Origin: Alloascoidea africana
Lineage: Eukaryota; Ascomycota; Alloascoideomycetes; Alloascoideales; Alloascoideaceae
NCBI GenBank assembly: GCA_030581615.1
Contig: JAKTTT010000107.1
Location: forward strand, 1 to 32,776
Reading direction: 5' to 3'
Length of the DNA stretch: 32,776 bases
Position numbers and translations under genes: made by a program. Of the stretch, positions 31,761-32,776 are shown piece after piece (positions within the stretch are counted from its first letter, which is position 1; each line of letters starts with the position of its first letter). The notes below the pieces were generated by a model. That model saw nothing but the letters and a program-made list of their open reading frames with translations, searched no databases and had not been told where the DNA came from.

Positions 31761-31766
31761 AAAAAA
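31761..31766 (-). terminator. Pol III terminator of tRNA-Gly
   Basis: Six T on the transcribed sense of the minus strand, starting two bases beyond the encoded 3' end of the tRNA. Confidence 0.85.
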
Positions 31767-31767
31767 T

Positions 31768-31838
31768 TGCGTCAGCCCGGAGTCGAACCGGGGGCTCGTC
31801 GATGGCAACGACGAATTTTACCGCTAAACCACTAACGC
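31768..31838 (-). tRNA. tRNA-Gly (anticodon GCC)
   Basis: 71 nt. The acceptor stem GCGTTAG/CTGACGC has one G-T wobble. A box TAGTGGTTTAGCGG, anticodon stem-loop TCGTC-GTTGCCA-TCGACGA region with GCC, and B box GGTTCGACTCC in a fully paired T arm (CCCGG/CCGGG) are all present. The discriminator is A. It closely resembles the yeast tRNA-Gly(GCC), has no intron and is followed by a run of six T on the minus strand (31761-31766), a pol III terminator. Confidence 0.97.
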
Positions 31839-31851
31839 CTGTTAATGTCTT

Positions 31852-32285
31852 TGTAAGTAAGCGGCCGCGGTTGCTGTCAAGGAAGACGTATGGGATTTAA
31901 AGTGAGGTTTAAAAAGGTGGTTTATTCTTGACTGAAGACTAGAAACAGCCAGGGGATAAGCCCCTCTCTATATAGACTCAACAATATACGAGTAACAAAT
32001 ATAAATGGCATATGTAATCGAGTATCAAGGAGCAACTGTGCCGAGTATGGGTGGCCAACCCTAATAGGGAATGTGGTGGTGAGTGGTCTGGCAACAGATG
32101 GTAGACCAGGTAAAAGGAGTGTGGCGAGGAGCCTGGTTGTTGGGTGGGTCTCGGTTGACTTGGAGCTGACCCGGCAGCCCTGTCTGCGCTCTCTTAGACG
32201 CTTCTGGAATCGTCACGTGGATGCTTAGCTAATCAGCATCAACGCATTGACTAAGCAGTAAGGAGTTCGAGTTAGAACCCTTACA
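31852..32285 (-). mobile_element. Solo LTR inserted upstream of tRNA-Gly
   Basis: 434 bp with inverted termini TGTAAG/CTTACA, flanked by a perfect 5-bp target duplication GTCTT (31847-31851 and 32286-32290). On the minus strand it has TATATA (31969-31974), a 5-bp stem AGGGG/CCCCT just after it (31951-31965) and AATAAA (31921-31926), giving LTR order U3-R-U5. It is a third LTR family in this window. It lies with its 3' end only 13 bp from the tRNA 5' end, the usual target zone of Ty1- and Ty3-like elements. The class of its lost internal region cannot be told. Confidence 0.9.
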
Positions 32286-32291
32286 GTCTTT

Positions 32292-32776
32292 TGTGAGAGA
32301 ACAGAACCTCTGTTCTGAACTCTCAAGTTTATGGCTCAAAAGATTGTCATTAAGTAGCTTAAGAAGAAAACTAAATATACAAACAAAGTTCTATTTATAC
32401 TATTTGGCTTCAGTCTCATTATTACACCATTCTTGAATATACTGAGCCTTTTGTTCATAAGAATCATAATTCTTACAAACCATGTGACGATTATTGCTCT
32501 GTCGTCTCTATCTTATTTTCTTTTACTAACTACTTCGTTAGTCTCTTATTAACTTTATGCTTTTCTTTTACTAACTACTTCGTTAGTCTCTTATTAACTT
32601 TATGCTTTTCTTTCTCAATTGCTATCAATCTATACTCTTTTCGTGTTAGCAATACTTTTACTTTTAATTTGCTCGTATACCATATTTATCTGTCGCTGAA
32701 GACTATATAATGGTATCTTTTCGCCACTTTTTAATAAAGGATTAACAAGTTTTTCTTCTAAATCACTTCTGTGATA
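32292..32776 (+). mobile_element. Probable further LTR, cut by the window end
   Basis: Starts TGTGAGAG immediately beside the target duplication of the solo LTR. It has a hairpin AGAACAG/CTGTTCT (32298-32316), a tandem 45-bp repeat, TATATAA (32704-32710) and AATAAA (32733-32738), an order that fits an LTR in + orientation. The right end is not in the window, so neither termini nor duplication can be confirmed. Confidence 0.45.
32516..32613. repeat. 45-bp tandem repeat, two copies
   Basis: Two identical 45-bp units (32516-32560 and 32561-32605) beginning TTTTCTTTTACTAACTACTT, plus the first 8 bases of a third. Each contains CTAAC-TACTTC-GTTAG, a 5-bp stem. Identity of the copies suggests recent duplication. 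It lies in the probable U3 of the last LTR. Confidence 0.9.

Larger units (their letters stand above)
29014..31767. other. Intergenic region between RPP0 and tRNA-Gly
   Basis: About 2.75 kb, AT-rich, with no open frame above about 82 codons and no RNA gene I can support. A probable old copia relic lies around 29690-30010 on the minus strand; the rest shows nothing I can identify. Confidence 0.55.

Overview
The window looks like nuclear DNA of a budding yeast (Saccharomycotina), inferred from compact mostly single-exon genes, short introns with GTGAGT/GTATGT donors and CTAAC branch sites, Ty1/copia elements with short LTRs and 5-bp target duplications, and clear orthologues of yeast genes (RPP0, CLG1, RGD2, MRL1, tRNA-Gly-GCC). 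CTG encodes Leu at a conserved position (14810-14812), which argues against the CUG-Ser clade. The intron use and an Rdx-family protein suggest an earlier-diverging lineage rather than Saccharomyces itself; I cannot name the species.

Layout. 1-6628 is a nest of Ty1/copia retrotransposon remains: the 3' part of one element (pol and its 3' LTR, 1-3244) sits inside a second, broken element (3245-6628), which also carries a reversed solo LTR of the first family (3497-3700). 6629-8906 holds no gene I recognise. 8907-10041 (-) is a four-exon gene for a cation-dependent mannose-6-phosphate-receptor-like sorting receptor (MRL1-like), whose exons I assembled from splice signals. 11166-14471 (-) is a two-exon RGD2-type F-BAR/DEP/RhoGAP gene, sharing a 206-bp divergent promoter with a single-exon Rdx/SelW-like thioredoxin-fold gene (14678-15157, +). 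15158-18958 is gene-free. 18959-20413 (-) is a Myb/SANT-like regulator, separated by a 4.5-kb intergenic region full of short tandem repeats and two GC-rich islands from the divergent CLG1-like Pho85 cyclin gene (24974-26344, +). RPP0, the ribosomal stalk protein P0, is at 28075-29013 (+), with a hairpin element upstream. 29014-31767 has no gene but contains a probable old copia RNase H relic. tRNA-Gly(GCC) is at 31768-31838 (-), with a solo LTR inserted just upstream of its 5' end and a further probable LTR running to the window end.

How it fits together: the host genes are unrelated housekeeping and regulatory functions (sorting receptor, Rho GTPase control, redox protein, transcription factor, CDK cyclin, ribosome), not an operon-like system. 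The distinctive content is the layered retrotransposon insertions, a palindrome beside the TATA box in three LTR families, and the repeat-rich regulatory interval between the Myb and cyclin genes. I found no convincing new multi-gene system.
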